This document shows, in pieces, positions 16,824 to 25,958 of a DNA stretch of 64,000 bases (the stretch's first letter is position 1; every line of letters begins with the position of its first letter). The stretch spans positions 170,808 to 234,807 of the forward strand of contig LMJI01000002.1 of NCBI GenBank assembly GCA_001429255.1, written 5' to 3'. Position numbers and translations under genes: made by a program. Under the pieces are notes generated by a model that saw only the letters and a program-made list of their open reading frames with translations, ran no database searches and was not told the DNA's origin. This DNA is from Cellulomonas sp. Root930. Lineage in GTDB: Bacteria > Actinomycetota > Actinomycetes > Actinomycetales > Cellulomonadaceae.

Positions 16824-19790
16824 TCAGAGTTCGGCGTCTGGGTCGAGTTCTGCGAGGCGGGACTCGAACCGGGCGCGCAGTCGGCTGTACTCCTCGTGGT
16901 CTCCGCGCGCGGAGGCAGCGTCGAGGGCGTCCCGCTGGAGGAGAGTGGACATCGGTTCGACGAGCAACCCGCGCGTCGCTACCTGGATCGCCTCGCCGTA
17001 GCGGCCCGCCTCGTGATGAAGTCGGGCGAGCAAGTGAGCAGCGTCAGCGATGGTTCCGACCATCACCTGGATGTCGTTCTCGGCCCAGGAGTAGTGCGCG
17101 TCGTCGATGCCGATGAACGGACGGCCGCGCACGAGTTCCAGCGCCGCGGTGAGGTTATCCACTCGTTCGTCGTCGGATGCCAGGGCCGCTGCCGTAAGTC
17201 CCTGAAAGAGTGCCCAGTCTGTCGCGACGTCATCCGTGACGTGCAACGGTTCGCCGCGCCGGATGGTGGGCAGCGCGGCGTCGCCGACGAGTTGTCGGGT
17301 TCGGTAGACGAACGTGTTGCGAGTGCCTGCGACGTCTCGCTTTCCTGGCCAGAACACCTCGTCGAGCTCGTGCCCACTCGCTGTGCGCCGCAGTGCGAGG
17401 TACACGAGTAGCTCGATCGCGCGTGGTGGTGGCGTCGACTCGGGCTTGGCGAGGCCCTCGACTTGAATTGGGCCGAGGACGTTCACGCGGATTCGCCCCT
17501 CCTGGATCTCGGGAGTCTCCACCCGAGGCTCGGATGTCTCGCGCATCGTCCGGGCAATCTCGTTGGCGCCTAGCGCGTCGGTGCCGCGGAGGTCGTGCCA
17601 CTCGGAGGACGCGATCCCGACAACGACGGGCGGTTGCGCCGTCAGCAGCAACGACGTCACCTGCTCGAGGTCCGCAGCGCTGAGTCGTTGAGCGCGGAGC
17701 GTGAGGCCCAGGGCATCCAGGGCAGCCGTGCCGTCGGGGCTGACGGTGAGCGTCCAACCAGTGGCAGGTTCTCGAGTGATCAGGACCGAGCCGGTCCATG
17801 GTTCGCTCGGCGGAACCCGGCTCGGCGTCCGTTCGAGGTAGACGACGGGCAGCCAGGTGTCCTCGAGGATCCGGTCTGAGCGGGCTTCGAGGGTGTCGGT
17901 CAGGCCGCTGTCCTCGAGGGCGGACGCTATGGCGTCGGCGCGGGCGGTTCGTGTCCGGGTGTTGTCGAGCGTGCTGTGCATGCGGGCGGCTTCGAATGCC
18001 GAAGCGAGCTCGGCGAAAGGCTCGTCGGCGACTAACGCGATGCGGCCGGTCAGCTCACTCGTCACGATCTCGATCCCGAGCGCACGCAGGACGTCGTCGG
18101 CGGCTTGATCGTCGCCGCGGATGCTCAGGGTTCCGGCGGCTTCGAGATTGATCAGCACGGTGGCGTTGTCGCTATGGCCCAGGGGAACGAGTGCCGGGTA
18201 CGGCTCGGCGTGACCGTTGTCGTCGAGCGGGGAGTCGCCGGCTACCTCGCTTGTCGAGGCGGTCCATGTGTCACCGGTGGCGGTGAACGGAGGGACAGGC
18301 TCGGGGTCGGGGGACTCCAGGTAGAGCGAGAGCGTGTGCTCGCTCAAGGAGATCGCGGTGATCCGGGGAAGGTCGCGTTCGGCGGCGTAGCAGCGGGTGT
18401 CGATGTTCTGGAGCGCGGTCCGGAGTTGGGCCAGGGTGACCGGCGTCGCCGCGCGCCGCAGCGTGACCTCGACTGCGGCAGCGTCGGTGCCCTGGTTGGG
18501 CATGGGGATGGATTCGCCGACGCGTCGTGCGCGGTGCTGCAGGTGTCGGCGGCGTCCGAGCTCGCCGACGATGCCGGCCGCTGCCAGCGCGGAGAGCCCG
18601 ACGAACAGAGGCGCTCGACTGCCGGCCTCCGCTGTGGCGTCGTCCGCTTGCCCGAGCGACTGGGGGGCAGGCGGGTGATCAGTCGTCGGGCTGCTGCTTG
18701 CCGTGGGGACTGCTGTGGCGGCGTCGGGGTCGCCGGTCATGGGCTGGCTCGGCGCGGGGTGAGCAGGCTCCCGCGTCCCGGGCGGAGTCGGAGAGGCCGG
18801 GACGGCGGGCGTGGGGACGTCGGCGGCAACGGTCGGGCCGGCTGGGACCGAGAGGTGCCAACCGGGTTCGATGAGGTCGGGATCGGTGAGGGCCGTCCCG
18901 TCGGTCTGGGGCCTGCCGACGTTCGCGGCGTAGATCTCCGTGTAGCGCTCACCGTTGCCGAGGTGCTCTTGGGCGAGCTGCCAGAGGCTGTCGCCGGGTT
19001 CGACGACGACCTCGCTCGGCACGGGCCGGACCGGTGCGGCGGGTTCGGGGGGTGGTGACGGGTTCAGGCCCGCGGCGTCTGTCGGGAGCAGGAGCTCCCA
19101 GCCGGGGTAGATCCAGTGGGAGTCGCTTAGGGCCGTGCCGTCGGCCTGGGGGCGGCCGAGGTTCAGATCCCGGATCTCGGTGAAGCGGGTGCCGTCGCCG
19201 AGGTGTCGTTCGGCGATGTCCCACAGAGTGTCCCCGCGCTGGACGATGACGGTCGGCAGCTCCGCGCCGCGGTTCGGCTGCTCGGCCGCGGTCGGCTCGG
19301 GCTCCGCTGCGTGCCGGGGAGCTGTAGTTGGTAGGTCGAGCGTGGGCCGGTCATCGACGGCACGCGTGGCCGTGACCGTTGTGGCGGATGCGAGGGTCGG
19401 GCTTGTCACGGTCGACGTGAGCGCGAGCAAGACGGCGGCTGAGGCGACCAGCCGGGACGCTGCCCATTGCGCTGATCCGAGCAGGGGGATCGAGGGTGTT
19501 GCGACTCGTCGCAGGCCGGCGACGATCTCGGCGACGACGCTGACCGTGAAGGCTGCCCACGCGACCCAACCGATCAACGCCAGGACGGCAAAGAGCAGGG
19601 TGCCGTCGTCGGGGGAGGTCAGTGCGTGCCCGAGCTGGGCGAGGGTCGGCACCATCGCCCGCAGGTAGATGGGTGCGAGCGCGATCAACGCGATCGGCGC
19701 CCCGACGAGGAACGCTATGAGAAGAACGGTCGCGCCCAGTGCGCGCAGGATCTCGAGCCCGCGGTGGGTGGGGGCCAGGGTCGCGGTCAT
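16824..19790 (-). CDS. Membrane-anchored LysM-BTAD (SARP-like) regulator
   Basis: The 988-residue protein starts at ATG 19788-19790. It has hydrophobic segments at about 15-42, 63-92 and 110-135. Two LysM motifs follow (TVIVQRGDTLWDIAERHLGD from 180; VVEPGDSLWQLAQEHLGNG near 258), then a Pro/Thr-rich stretch and another hydrophobic segment (FVGLSALAAAGIVGELGRR near 400). The C-terminal third (about 765-988) is a winged helix (IRVNVLGPIQVEGL) with a bacterial transcriptional activation domain (AGRYGEAIQVATRGLLVEP). It could sense peptidoglycan and control the pilus or conjugation genes. It separates the two modules. Confidence 0.8.
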   Translation of the reverse strand: MTATLAPTHRGLEILRALGATVLLIAFLVGAPIALIALAPIYLRAMVPTLAQLGHALTSPDDGTLLFAVLALIGWVAWAAFTVSVVAEIVAGLRRVATPSIPLLGSAQWAASRLVASAAVLLALTSTVTSPTLASATTVTATRAVDDRPTLDLPTTAPRHAAEPEPTAAEQPNRGAELPTVIVQRGDTLWDIAERHLGDGTRFTEIRDLNLGRPQADGTALSDSHWIYPGWELLLPTDAAGLNPSPPPEPAAPVRPVPSEVVVEPGDSLWQLAQEHLGNGERYTEIYAANVGRPQTDGTALTDPDLIEPGWHLSVPAGPTVAADVPTPAVPASPTPPGTREPAHPAPSQPMTGDPDAATAVPTASSSPTTDHPPAPQSLGQADDATAEAGSRAPLFVGLSALAAAGIVGELGRRRHLQHRARRVGESIPMPNQGTDAAAVEVTLRRAATPVTLAQLRTALQNIDTRCYAAERDLPRITAISLSEHTLSLYLESPDPEPVPPFTATGDTWTASTSEVAGDSPLDDNGHAEPYPALVPLGHSDNATVLINLEAAGTLSIRGDDQAADDVLRALGIEIVTSELTGRIALVADEPFAELASAFEAARMHSTLDNTRTRTARADAIASALEDSGLTDTLEARSDRILEDTWLPVVYLERTPSRVPPSEPWTGSVLITREPATGWTLTVSPDGTAALDALGLTLRAQRLSAADLEQVTSLLLTAQPPVVVGIASSEWHDLRGTDALGANEIARTMRETSEPRVETPEIQEGRIRVNVLGPIQVEGLAKPESTPPPRAIELLVYLALRRTASGHELDEVFWPGKRDVAGTRNTFVYRTRQLVGDAALPTIRRGEPLHVTDDVATDWALFQGLTAAALASDDERVDNLTAALELVRGRPFIGIDDAHYSWAENDIQVMVGTIADAAHLLARLHHEAGRYGEAIQVATRGLLVEPMSTLLQRDALDAASARGDHEEYSRLRARFESRLAELDPDAEL

Positions 19791-20242
19791 GTGCCACCTC
19801 CGGTGATGCCGTCGACGAGTGAGGCTTCGGCGTGCCCGGTCACGGTCAGGGTGCTGATGCCGATGAGGTTGAGGAACGCGGTTGGGGCCGTGTCGGTGAC
19901 GGTGACGAGCAGGCGGGTGCGGTCGTCGCTGACCGAGACGGTGCCGTCACGTCCTGCCTGGCGCAGGTACGTGGTCGCGGCGGCGACGGCGATGCTTCGG
20001 TCGACTCGTGTGCCGGATCCGGAGACGGCGTCGGGGATGTCGAGCGCCTGGCCGCCGGCGCGAGCCGCCTCGGCCGCGGTGGCGTCGGCGCGTTGGGTCG
20101 CGCGCAGTTTCGCGCCGCCGTCCGCGACCAGGCCGAGCAGCAGGAGGAGCCCGAGCATGCTGATGGCCACGAACACGGTGACCGAGCCGGCGTCGTGTTC
20201 GGGTCCGGTTGCGGCGTGCAGGCGGCGAGTGAGGGTCGTCAT
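19787..20242 (-). CDS. TadG/TadE-like pilus assembly pseudopilin
   Basis: The 151-residue protein has a prepilin-like N-terminus: AGSVTVFVAISMLGLLLLLG, a cleavage-like Gly before a hydrophobic helix carrying polar residues (about 17-40). Next comes KLRATQRADATAAEAARAGGQ, typical of TadE/TadG, then a beta-rich tail. Its start overlaps the upstream TadE stop by 4 bases. It is a minor pilin of the Flp/Tad system. Confidence 0.8.
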   Translation of the reverse strand: MTTLTRRLHAATGPEHDAGSVTVFVAISMLGLLLLLGLVADGGAKLRATQRADATAAEAARAGGQALDIPDAVSGSGTRVDRSIAVAAATTYLRQAGRDGTVSVSDDRTRLLVTVTDTAPTAFLNLIGISTLTVTGHAEASLVDGITGGGT

Positions 20243-20667
20243 CGGGTGCGGTACCTGTCCAGGGGCGACGTCGATTGCGCGGTCATCGTGTGCGCGCCGG
20301 GCAGGCCGGGGACGGCGAGGTCGGCGATGCTCACGGTGCAGCTGACCGTCGCGGTCACGACGGCGTCCTGACCGATGCGCGCAGCGAACCCGGACGTGTC
20401 CACGGCGACAGCAATGGCCGCGCAGGACGTGCTGGCCAGCTCGCGCGCGGCCGCCGCCTGCGCGGCCGCGCGGGCGCCGTCCTGGGTCCGGGCCAGGGAG
20501 GCGTCCCGGGCGGCGGAGCGGGCTGCCTGCTCGATCGCGCTTGTCGTGGTCTGGACTCGGCCGACCAGCACGAGGGCACCGAGGAGCAGGATCAGGGCGG
20601 GGGTCAGGATCGCGAGCTCGACGCTGATTGAGCCGTTCTCGCGGTCGCGCGCGTGCTGGCGGTTCAT
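20239..20667 (-). CDS. TadE-like minor pilin
   Basis: The 142-residue protein begins MNRQHARDRENGSISVELAI: a short basic leader, Gly, then SISVELAILTPALILLLGAL, with the conserved Glu at position 5 after the Gly. This is the TadE prepilin motif. The remainder has ASAAR-type Ala-rich helices and a Cys pair (STSCAAIAV, TATVSCTVSI). Four-base overlaps on both sides show co-translation with the other pilins. Confidence 0.8.
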   Translation of the reverse strand: MNRQHARDRENGSISVELAILTPALILLLGALVLVGRVQTTTSAIEQAARSAARDASLARTQDGARAAAQAAAARELASTSCAAIAVAVDTSGFAARIGQDAVVTATVSCTVSIADLAVPGLPGAHTMTAQSTSPLDRYRTR

Positions 20668-21056
20668 GGTGTGTTCGCCGTGGTGAAGCGTTCGACGGGG
20701 CCGTCGGCGGACTGGTTGACCTGAATCCCCGGCGCGCCAGGGATCACCGACAGCGACCGTCCGGTCACGGCGACCTGCACGTGTCCGGGTCCGGGTGTGG
20801 AGGCGATCGCGGTGGCGTCGGTGAGGGTGTCCGCGCCGTGGTCGCGCACAAAGGCCAGAGCGGTGTCTCGCCCGGCCTGCGGCGTCGAGCCGTAGGCGCG
20901 GGCGACGGCAACGCCTTCCTGGGCGGCGGCCAACGCGAGGGAGCGGGCGTGGAACCAGAGCGCGTACTGGATCAACGCAGTCACCAGCAGCAGCAGGGCG
21001 GGGAACAGGATGACCAGCTCGATGCTGGCCGACCCGGTGTCCCGACGGTCGCGCAT
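20664..21056 (-). CDS. TadE-like minor pilin
   Basis: The 130-residue protein begins MRDRRDTGSASIELVILFPA; Gly-Ser-Ala-Ser-Ile-Glu is a standard TadE processing site before a hydrophobic helix (about 10-32). WFHARSLALAAAQEGVAVAR follows, as in TadE proteins. It lies 2 bases after the pilin gene stop and overlaps the next TadE gene. Confidence 0.8.
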   Translation of the reverse strand: MRDRRDTGSASIELVILFPALLLLVTALIQYALWFHARSLALAAAQEGVAVARAYGSTPQAGRDTALAFVRDHGADTLTDATAIASTPGPGHVQVAVTGRSLSVIPGAPGIQVNQSADGPVERFTTANTP

Positions 21057-21058
21057 GG

Positions 21059-21259
21059 TCAGGTGATCTGGTTGACGCGGCGCTGGACTGCCGCAGTGAT
21101 GGCTACGACGAGCGTGCCGGCCACAGCGATCAACCCCAGGATGATGATGACGAGTTCCAGGGTTGAGGCGCCGGTGTCGTCGCCGGCGCGGTCGCGGATC
21201 CGGTGCCGGGCAGCGGACACGTAGCCGTTGAGGAAGATCAGCATCACGAGCGTGTCCAT
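21059..21259 (-). CDS. Flp-like major pilin candidate, 66 aa
   Basis: ATG 21257-21259 opens a 66-codon gene (MDTLVMLIFLNGYVSAARHR). A Gly-Ala-Ser-Thr-Leu-Glu site near residue 30 is followed by the hydrophobic helix LELVIIILGLIAVAGTLVVA. Size and layout fit an Flp/TadE-type prepilin cut after Gly-30, although the leader is longer and more hydrophobic than usual. It sits between TadC and the minor pilins, where the major pilin is normally found. Confidence 0.7.
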   Translation of the reverse strand: MDTLVMLIFLNGYVSAARHRIRDRAGDDTGASTLELVIIILGLIAVAGTLVVAITAAVQRRVNQIT

Positions 21260-21288
21260 GTCGTTCTCCGTTCGTTCCAGGGTGTGGT

Positions 21289-22185
21289 TCAGCTCAGGAG
21301 GATCCGCACGAAGGCGGGGTAGCCGAGCAGGGCCATGAAGCACAGGCCGAGCAAGGAGACGGGTACGACCATGTGCTCGGAGGCGGCGTTGGCCTTCGCG
21401 GTCGCGGTGGTGAGCAGCTGGGTGCGCAGTGAGGCGGCACGGGCGCGCAGGGTTGCGTAGATGGCGGCGCCGTCCTGGCCGGCGATGCGCATGATGTCGG
21501 CCACGTCGCCGAGCTCGGTGACACCGGTGCTCTCGGCGAGGTGGGTCAGCCCGGTCCAGGACGGATCGCCCGCCAGTTCCGCGCGTAGGAGCGCGTCGCG
21601 GATGCGGGCGAACTCGACGGAGCCGCCGATGGCCGCGGCCCGGTCGAGAGCCTCGGTGGGTCCGGCGTCGGCGATCCGCTCCATCGCCACCAGCTCGAGG
21701 AACACACATGTCGCCGCCCGCAGGGAAGCCCGGGCCTTGGCTGCTTCGGTGCGAAGCGTGACGTCCGGGAGCATGAAGAACACGCCACCCAGGGCCAGGC
21801 CTGCGACGGCAGGGACGGCGAATGGCAGGGTGACACCGGCGGCGAGCATGAGGGTGGACATCAGGGCGGGGAAGAGCAGGCCGATGAGCCCGTACCCGAT
21901 CTTGCGGGCTGCGAGGTCCTCGGGCTGCTTGTTGAGCATGTGCAGGTCGGCGGCGTAGCGGCGCAGCCCGAAGGTCTGGACCGCCTGCGGCAGCACCGCC
22001 CGCCGCGCCGATCCCAGCAGTCCAGGCGTTCCGATAGGGGACACCACGGTGACGTGACCGCGTGCCGGCAGGAGGCGTTCGACCGCGGCGACGAGGTCGG
22101 GGCGAGCCGGGGAGAGGCCCGCCAGGGTGACGACGATTCCGCCGCCGACCAGGGCGCCGGCGACGAGCACGATCCACAGCGTCAT
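21289..22185 (-). CDS. TadC-like inner membrane pilus assembly protein
   Basis: The 298-residue protein has membrane segments near 1-25, 90-140 and 270-295 and a cytosolic helical core. SVEFARIRDALLRAELAGDPSW and TELGDVADIMRIAGQDGAAIYATL belong to the type II secretion F-like domain. Start ATG 22183-22185 overlaps the TadB stop by 4 bases. With TadB it would form the membrane platform on which TadA assembles the pilus. Confidence 0.85.
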   Translation of the reverse strand: MTLWIVLVAGALVGGGIVVTLAGLSPARPDLVAAVERLLPARGHVTVVSPIGTPGLLGSARRAVLPQAVQTFGLRRYAADLHMLNKQPEDLAARKIGYGLIGLLFPALMSTLMLAAGVTLPFAVPAVAGLALGGVFFMLPDVTLRTEAAKARASLRAATCVFLELVAMERIADAGPTEALDRAAAIGGSVEFARIRDALLRAELAGDPSWTGLTHLAESTGVTELGDVADIMRIAGQDGAAIYATLRARAASLRTQLLTTATAKANAASEHMVVPVSLLGLCFMALLGYPAFVRILLS

Positions 22186-23042
22186 GACCCACCCCTGGTG
22201 TCATGTCCGGTCAGGAAGCGCGGTTCGGGTGGGGTCAGGGTCAGTGCCCGGATCCACAGCAGGCACCCGGCGAAGGCGGCAGCGATCGCGGCCAGCACGA
22301 GCTGTCCCAGCCCGTCGCTGTAGGGCTGCAGGTAGGTGCCGTTGAGCGTCAGTAGCCCCGCGACACCGAGGGTGATCAGGGTGACGAGCCGCGCGGTGGA
22401 GCGGGGCCGCGCGCGTTCAGCTTCGACTCTGCGCCGCACTGCCACTTCGTCCGAAACGGACCCGGCCACCGCGGTGAGCACTCCCGACAGGCCGGGGCCT
22501 CGGCGCCTGGAGGCCAGCAGGAGCGAGGCGACGACGAAGTCGCCGGCGGCGTCGTTCAGATCGTCGGCGAAGGCCCGCAACGCCTGATCGGTCGGCCACC
22601 GTGCGGAGATCCGCGCAACCAGTGCGCCCACGTCGCGGGACAGGGGCGGCGGGGCGGTCGTGGCGGACGCGAGGATCCCTTGCTCGAGACCGACCCCCGT
22701 GCCCAGCACATCGGCCAGGCGGCGGGTCCATTCCTCGATGGCCTCGACGCGATCGATTGCTCGGGCCGCGACCTTCGCCGACCCGAGGAGGTATGGCAGC
22801 CCGATCACGGCGGCCACCACGATCAGAGCGGTGACAGGCCAGCGGGTGACGGCCCATGCCAGAAGCCCGGCTGCCGCCGCGATGGGCCACCGCCAGCGAT
22901 CCCACCACCCCTCGGCGGGGCGCCGGGTCCGGCGGCGTCGCGGTCGCGCCGGCGCCGGTTCGGTGCGTCGCAGCCCGATCGCAGCGAGCAGTGCCCCTGC
23001 CACGAGAACGGCACCGCTGAGAGCGGCAAGCAGAGGTGTCAT
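22182..23042 (-). CDS. TadB-like inner membrane pilus assembly protein
   Basis: The 286-residue protein starts at ATG 23040-23042; frames further upstream are shadows of TadA. It has an N-terminal span (about 4-24), a basic loop, two spans (about 52-90) and a final pair (about 220-265). The T2SF-like core contains EEWTRRLADVLGTGVGLEQG and LNDAAGDFVVASLLLASRRR. It overlaps TadA upstream and TadC downstream by 4 bases each. Confidence 0.85.
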   Translation of the reverse strand: MTPLLAALSGAVLVAGALLAAIGLRRTEPAPARPRRRRTRRPAEGWWDRWRWPIAAAAGLLAWAVTRWPVTALIVVAAVIGLPYLLGSAKVAARAIDRVEAIEEWTRRLADVLGTGVGLEQGILASATTAPPPLSRDVGALVARISARWPTDQALRAFADDLNDAAGDFVVASLLLASRRRGPGLSGVLTAVAGSVSDEVAVRRRVEAERARPRSTARLVTLITLGVAGLLTLNGTYLQPYSDGLGQLVLAAIAAAFAGCLLWIRALTLTPPEPRFLTGHDTRGGS

Positions 23043-24487
23043 GACCGTCCTCCGCCCAAAGGATTCGTCCACGTGCCATTGCGTTGGTCGAGCACGGACG
23101 GGTCGAACCCGACGCGCACGAGGTCGGACAGGCACTGCGGGCGGTGCAGCGGCACGGCGCGACCGTCGGCGCCAGGTCCGAAGACGGTCGTCGTGGCCGG
23201 GCGGGTCGTCTCGCCTAGCCCGACGATCTCGACCACCTGGGACACGAACCGGTGTCGGCGACCACCGGTCGCGGTGTCGTCGAGGAGCTCGATGTGCACG
23301 AACAGGTCGACCGACCCCGCCAGGAGCCGGTAGGCGAACGTGTCCGTCATCGAGACCCCGGCCGACAGGCACAGGGTCACTATGCGGTCCACGGCGTGCT
23401 GCGCGGACCGGGAGTGCAGCGTGCACAAGGACCCGTCGCCGGTGGACATCGCCTCGAGCATCGGCAGCACCTCGGGGCCGCGGACCTCACCGACGATGAT
23501 CCGGCGCAGATTCAGCCGCAGCGCATCGACCACAAGGTCAGACAGGGTGATCTCCCCGGCCCGTCGACCGCTCCCGTCCTTCTCGGCGGAGCCTTCCCGA
23601 GCCTCCAAGGCCACGACTCGGGGATGGCGATGGGGCAGGTCGTGCAGGTGGAGCTCGTACTCCTTCTCAATCGTGGCGAACCGCTCCATCGGAGCGAACT
23701 CGTTGGCCAACGCCCGGATCAGGGTCGTCTTGCCAGCGTTCTGCAACCCCGTGACCACGATGTTCTTGCCCGCCCGCACAGCCGCCTGCAAGAACAGCGC
23801 CAGCGCGGTGTCGAGAGTGCCGAGACCGATTAGGTCGTCCAGGTCGACGTCACGCACCCGGTGCCGGCGGATCACCACGTGCGGCTTCGGTGTAGTCCAG
23901 GCCACGGCCGCCAGCCGTGAGCCGTCCTCGAGTCGCAGGTGCAGCGCCGGGTGAGCCGAGGAGAACGTCCGCTCGGCGTTCCCGGTGCGAGCTGCGAGCA
24001 GCTGCAGGATCTCGATGAGCTCGGCATCCGAGTCCGCGATGGGCGGGACGCGTTCATCTCGACCGTCGGCGTAGGACACCCAGACGGTGTCGTGACCGTC
24101 GACTTCGATGTTCTCCACCGCCGGGTCCTCGATCAGCGGCTGCAGTCGGCCCAACCCGAACAACGCCGCCATCACCGCACGTGAGGTCGCCATCTCCAGA
24201 TCGATCGGCCACGGGTCCTCGCCACGTCGCACCTGTTCGCGCCCACGCTCGGACAACTCGGCAGCGACCAGCGAGCGCGCGAGCTCACGGCGGGCACCGG
24301 GGGAGTCGACGTGCTGGGTCTGCAGCCGCTCCGCCAACCGATCCGCCACGATCCGGCGCACCTCACGCACGACCGACATATCGGGCGCCGGCAGGACCGA
24401 GCCGACAGCGGTCGCCAGATGAGTGGCTGTCGGGCCGAACCCGTTCGTGAGCGGTCCGGGTCGGGTGGTCTCGTCGAGCCCGGTCAC
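23039..24487 (-). CDS. TadA/CpaF-type pilus assembly ATPase
   Basis: GTG 24485-24487 overlaps the TadZ stop (GTGA) and was chosen over the longer frame from 24616. The 482-residue protein has the CpaF layout. An N-terminal helical region ends in a segment with IDLEMATSRAVMAALFGLG, then come LIEDPAVENIEVDG, Walker A VVTGLQNAGKTTLIRAL (about 255-271), the Asp box FATIEKEYELHL, Walker B RRIIVGEVRGPEVLPML and the His box GSLCTLHSRSAQHAVDRI. It powers pilus extension. Confidence 0.9.
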   Translation of the reverse strand: MTGLDETTRPGPLTNGFGPTATHLATAVGSVLPAPDMSVVREVRRIVADRLAERLQTQHVDSPGARRELARSLVAAELSERGREQVRRGEDPWPIDLEMATSRAVMAALFGLGRLQPLIEDPAVENIEVDGHDTVWVSYADGRDERVPPIADSDAELIEILQLLAARTGNAERTFSSAHPALHLRLEDGSRLAAVAWTTPKPHVVIRRHRVRDVDLDDLIGLGTLDTALALFLQAAVRAGKNIVVTGLQNAGKTTLIRALANEFAPMERFATIEKEYELHLHDLPHRHPRVVALEAREGSAEKDGSGRRAGEITLSDLVVDALRLNLRRIIVGEVRGPEVLPMLEAMSTGDGSLCTLHSRSAQHAVDRIVTLCLSAGVSMTDTFAYRLLAGSVDLFVHIELLDDTATGGRRHRFVSQVVEIVGLGETTRPATTTVFGPGADGRAVPLHRPQCLSDLVRVGFDPSVLDQRNGTWTNPLGGGRS

Positions 24488-25245
24488 GATGACACCGCCA
24501 GAGACGGGGCCAGATCGGCGACTCGCTCGACGACGCCGCGCGCCGACCGGAGCAACGCCGACCGCTCGAACCGCCAACCCTGCACACTCCCGGTGGCGAA
24601 CGCGGTTGCCGCCCACGCATCCCGCGCGACCATCACGGCCTTGCCGGTGCCTAGTGCGGTGCCGATCTCGGTGGGGGAGTAGCCCTCGCCGATCACCAGC
24701 GCCAGAGGTGCGACGCGGCCGGCTCGTGCTTCCTGCAACGTCCGCACGGCCGCGGCGGACGGGACCACGGAGGACACCTCGGGCCGCACGACGACCGCGA
24801 CGACATCCGCGCCGTCCAGCAAGGAGGTGGGCTCGTACCGGTGACCCAACCGCCCGACGTCGACCACCACGTCGACTCCCACCGAGCCCAGGTCGCGTGA
24901 CGCACCGATCAGCGCACTCCAGATCGCGCCGAGCGGGCGGGCCTGCCGGGGATCGGTGACACCGACCAAGACCATGCGCGCGGAGTCCTCGTCGATCGCC
25001 ACCGCACAGTCGATGACATGCTCGACCGACAGCGGACCGCGGGTCGCCGCCAGCGCCAGGACTCCGGCCGCGCCAGGCAGATCCGCCTGGAGGAACCCGG
25101 TCAGGAGGCCGGAGCCGGCCGGATCGGCGTCAACCAGCAGAACACGACGGTCCGGATGCACGAGCGGCCACACCCACGTCATCGCGAGCGCCGTCGTCGT
25201 CACCCCGGGGGCGCCGTGCGCGGAACACACGGCCGCGACGCTCAC
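24484..25245 (-). CDS. TadZ/CpaE-type ParA-like ATPase
   Basis: The 253-residue protein begins MSVAAVCSAHGAPGVTTTAL, a deviant Walker A in which the usual GKT is GVT, so ATP binding may be weak as in many TadZ proteins. LLVDADPAGSGLLTGFL matches the ParA DxD segment, and VVVDVGRLGHRYEP the Walker B region. It probably localises the pilus machine at a cell site. Its start overlaps the SAF gene stop by 4 bases. Confidence 0.8.
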   Translation of the reverse strand: MSVAAVCSAHGAPGVTTTALAMTWVWPLVHPDRRVLLVDADPAGSGLLTGFLQADLPGAAGVLALAATRGPLSVEHVIDCAVAIDEDSARMVLVGVTDPRQARPLGAIWSALIGASRDLGSVGVDVVVDVGRLGHRYEPTSLLDGADVVAVVVRPEVSSVVPSAAAVRTLQEARAGRVAPLALVIGEGYSPTEIGTALGTGKAVMVARDAWAATAFATGSVQGWRFERSALLRSARGVVERVADLAPSLAVSS

Positions 25246-25922
25246 TTCGCACCCTGCACAGGCAGCACCACCAGAGCGAAACGGCCCGTCGCCGCCCGCA
25301 TGGCCAACGCCGGCCCGTCGCCGGCGTCGGTCACCACGTCGGCGATCACGAGACCGTTGATGTCCGGTGCCCCGACCCGCACGACCGTCGCTGAGAAGGA
25401 GAGCGGTTCTCCGGGCACCGCATCGGCGCCCTGCGGGGGCGCATCGACGACCAGGACTCTCTCGCCCGCCGCGAGGCCGCCGGCAGGCACCTTCTCGACC
25501 GTCAACGGCAACGGCACAAGAACCTGATCGGGTGCCACCACCCCCGACCCAGTCACCTCGGACGCGGCGAGCAGCGATCCCTTCGCCAGCGACGTTGCGG
25601 CGACCTGCCCGACGATCTCGCTGATGTCCTTGGCGGGGACGGTCGCGACGGTCGCCTCGACCGAGACAGCGGTGGTCGTCAGGTCGTCGCGAGTGACGGT
25701 CGCCCCGTACGGCACGTCCCGGGTTAGGACGAGCACGTCGACCCGCTGCCCCGAACTCGAGACCAGCCAGACCGCGGCCAGCGCCCCGATCACGATCATC
25801 ACGACGCCCGCGACCACGAACGCCGGCCTGCGACGCCCTCGCGGGGCTATTGCGCTCGGTGCGCGAACGGTGACACCGCTGAGGGCGCCGTTCAGCGTGG
25901 CCTTCTCACTCGTTGCCGTCAT
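25242..25922 (-). CDS. CpaB/RcpC-like SAF-domain protein
   Basis: The 226-residue protein has one membrane span (about 33-55, PAFVVAGVVMIVIGALAAVW) and a SAF domain: VLVLTRDVPYGATVTRDDLT, followed by VGQVAATSLAKGSLLAASEV. RcpC/CpaB proteins stabilise the Tad pilus channel, possibly by contacting peptidoglycan. It starts the tightly overlapping Tad gene run. Confidence 0.85.
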   Translation of the reverse strand: MTATSEKATLNGALSGVTVRAPSAIAPRGRRRPAFVVAGVVMIVIGALAAVWLVSSSGQRVDVLVLTRDVPYGATVTRDDLTTTAVSVEATVATVPAKDISEIVGQVAATSLAKGSLLAASEVTGSGVVAPDQVLVPLPLTVEKVPAGGLAAGERVLVVDAPPQGADAVPGEPLSFSATVVRVGAPDINGLVIADVVTDAGDGPALAMRAATGRFALVVLPVQGAK

Positions 25923-25958
25923 GGCAACCTCCCCTGCAGGCGGGCATGCCGCCGATGG

